This document shows positions 62,635-64,000 of a DNA stretch of 64,000 nt, in pieces; the first letter of the stretch is position 1, and each line of letters starts with the position of its first letter. The position numbers and the translations under genes were made by a program. Source of the DNA: Allobosea sp035944375 (GTDB taxonomy: Bacteria; Pseudomonadota; Alphaproteobacteria; Rhizobiales; Beijerinckiaceae); the NCBI RefSeq assembly GCF_035944375.1, contig NZ_DASZBE010000007.1; one strand, 5' to 3'. The notes below the pieces were generated by a model. It did not search any database, was not told the DNA's origin, and saw only the letters and a list, made by a program, of their open reading frames with translations.

Positions 62635-63349
62635 GGGAAGGTCCGCTGTCGTCGGGAGTGATCAGATAGGCGGCATAGCCTTTCGCCCGCAGCTCGCAGG
62701 CAGGGCAGCCGCCGCAGCCATAACCCCAGGGATGCCGGGTCGAACGGTCGCCGAGATAGCAGCTATGGCTCTGCTCGACCACCAGATCGAGCAGAGGCTT
62801 GCCGCCGAGCGCACGCGCCAGCGCGAAGGTCTGCGCCTTGTCGCGCCACATCAGCGGCGTGTGCAGCACGAGCCGGCGGTCGAGCCCGAGACCGAGCGCG
62901 ACCTGCATCGCCTTGATCGTGTCGTCGCGGCAGTCGGGATAGCCGGAATAGTCGGTCTCGCAGACGCCGAGCACGATGTGCTTGGCGCCGCGGCGATAGG
63001 CCAGCGCCGCCGCGAAGGTCAGGAAGATGAGATTGCGGCCGGGGACGAAGGTTGTGGGAAGCCCCGTCTCGGCGAAAGCGATTTCGGTATCGCGGGTCAG
63101 CGCCGTCTCGGAGATCGCGCCGAGCGCGGCGAGATCGACCATGTGATCGGCGCCGAGGCGCTGCGCATAGTGCGGCGAGAGTGCGGGCAGGGCTTTCCGG
63201 ATCGTGGTGCGGCAGTCGAGCTCGACGCGGTGACGCTGGCCATAGTCGAAGCCGACGGTCTCGACCGCGTCGAAACGCTCGAGCGCCCAGGCGAGAGCGA
63301 CCGTGGAATCCTGCCCGCCCGAGAACAGGACGAGGGCGCGGGAGGTCAT
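62624..63349 (-). CDS. queC: 7-cyano-7-deazaguanine synthase
   Basis: 241 residues. PP-loop LFSGGQDSTVALAWALE at the N-terminus binds ATP; the zinc cysteines are in CYLGDRS and GYGCGGCPACELR near the C-terminus (four Cys). The enzyme converts 7-carboxy-7-deazaguanine to preQ0 in queuosine synthesis. queD and queE are not in the window. Co-transcribed with the VUT transporter downstream. Confidence 0.96.
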   Translation of the reverse strand: MTSRALVLFSGGQDSTVALAWALERFDAVETVGFDYGQRHRVELDCRTTIRKALPALSPHYAQRLGADHMVDLAALGAISETALTRDTEIAFAETGLPTTFVPGRNLIFLTFAAALAYRRGAKHIVLGVCETDYSGYPDCRDDTIKAMQVALGLGLDRRLVLHTPLMWRDKAQTFALARALGGKPLLDLVVEQSHSCYLGDRSTRHPWGYGCGGCPACELRAKGYAAYLITPDDSGPSHDS

Positions 63350-63368
63350 GAGGCGCGGTGCCCCGGCA

Positions 63369-64000
63369 TCAATCGAACAGGCTGGAGACGCTGGTTTCCT
63401 GCGCGGTGCGCTCGATCGCGGCGCCCATCAACTGCGCGATCGAGATCACGCGGATGTTGCGCGCCACCTTCACCGCCTCGGTCGGCATGATCGAATCGGT
63501 GATCACCAGTTCCTTCAGCTTGGAATTGGCGATGCGCGCCACGGCGCCGCCCGAGAGCACGCCATGGGTGATGTAGGCGTAGACCTCGCGGGCGCCCTGG
63601 TCGAGCAGCGCCTCGGCCGCGTTCACCAGCGTGCCGCCCGAATCGACGATGTCGTCGAGCAGGATGCAGGAGCGGCCCTCGACCGAGCCGATGATGTTCA
63701 TGACCTCGGACTCGCCGGGCCGGTCGCGGCGCTTGTCGACGATGGCGAGCGGCGCGTCGATGCGCTTGGCCAGCGCACGGGCGCGCACCACGCCGCCGAC
63801 ATCCGGCGAGACGACCATGGCGTTCTTGTAGTCGAGCCGCTCCTTGATGTCGCGCGACATCAGGGGGGCGCCGAAGAGGTTGTCGGTCGGGATGTCGAAG
63901 AAGCCCTGAATCTGCCCGGCATGGAGATCGAGCGTCAGCACCCGGTCGACGCCGGCATGGGTGATCAGGTTGGCGACGAGCTTGGCCGAGATCGGCGTGC
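63369..64000 (-). CDS. prs: ribose-phosphate pyrophosphokinase, C-terminal part (5' end outside)
   Basis: The frame runs off the right edge of the window. Visible residues: ISAKLVANLITHAGVDRVLTLDLHAGQIQGFFDIPTDNLF (the LDLHAxQIQGFFxxPxDN signature), PDVGGVVRARALAKRI, the PRPP motif CILLDDIVDSGGTLVNAAEAL, and the C-terminus ERTAQETSVSSLFD. It makes PRPP from ribose-5-phosphate and ATP. The stop is 19 bases before the queC start on the same strand. Confidence 0.96.
   Translation of the reverse strand, partial: TPISAKLVANLITHAGVDRVLTLDLHAGQIQGFFDIPTDNLFGAPLMSRDIKERLDYKNAMVVSPDVGGVVRARALAKRIDAPLAIVDKRRDRPGESEVMNIIGSVEGRSCILLDDIVDSGGTLVNAAEALLDQGAREVYAYITHGVLSGGAVARIANSKLKELVITDSIMPTEAVKVARNIRVISIAQLMGAAIERTAQETSVSSLFD

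Overview
The window is a GC-rich (roughly two-thirds G+C by eye), densely coded chromosomal segment of an alphaproteobacterium. A fused-stop style of operon packing (ATGA/TGATG overlaps), a bc1 complex operon, MdoH, DUF1285/DUF6111-type small genes, an rplY-pth-ychF-MaoC block and full QueC/L25/Prs sequences of alphaproteobacterial type point to Hyphomicrobiales (Rhizobiales). A Bosea-like or Methylobacterium-like genome is my best guess; this is inference from gene content, not from a database search. No rRNA, tRNA, CRISPR array, prophage or insertion sequence was recognised.

Layout. 0.15-8.5 kb (minus strand): a co-directional block with a zinc-type dehydrogenase, a VOC protein, a PTPS/QueD paralogue, a GT4 glycosyltransferase and a SAM methyltransferase, followed (after a plus-strand cytochrome b561) by a GTP cyclohydrolase II and a large YfhO-like membrane protein. 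It looks like a small-molecule pathway built on a pterin or pyrimidine. 8.5-15.1 kb (plus): mdoH, a FkbM methyltransferase, an exported protein, hydroxypyruvate isomerase, glucokinase and an acyltransferase-3, plausibly periplasmic-glucan synthesis and decoration. 15.2-20.9 kb: ABC-F ATPase, SDR, phosphoesterase, Nudix, GNAT and two palindromic dispersed repeats. 20.9-27.9 kb (minus): a MoxR / DUF58 / DUF4159 / VWA-like membrane protein operon. 28-37.4 kb: DUF1285, CoA-type Nudix, CCA-adding enzyme, hemF, trmL, an ABC exporter and the petABC (bc1) operon ending in a clear intrinsic terminator. 37.5-40.7 kb: mtnP, apt, mtnA and a class II aldolase, which together fit the dihydroxyacetone phosphate shunt for 5'-methylthioadenosine/5'-deoxyadenosine salvage.

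42-55.4 kb is an accessory catabolic island: a Pot-type ABC importer, a FadR-type GntR regulator, an M24 peptidase and a DapA-family lyase read leftwards; an amidohydrolase and a leaderless gamma-glutamyltransferase read rightwards; then an orphan TRAP binding protein, a ketopantoate-reductase-like enzyme and an FMN alpha-hydroxyacid oxidase. Peptide or gamma-glutamyl/hydroxyproline-type substrates are suggested but not proven.

55.5-64 kb (minus): tandem MaoC hydratase, ychF, a vapBC pair wedged between ychF and pth, pth, rplY with a promoter/leader/terminator arrangement that looks like attenuation control, a GAF-GGDEF-EAL protein, a queuosine-precursor transporter, queC and the 3' part of prs. 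The most interesting leads are the rplY leader, the pterin-like cluster with its PTPS paralogue lacking the usual cysteine and a zinc histidine, the MTA shunt cluster, and the vapB frame that runs about 170 bases into vapC.
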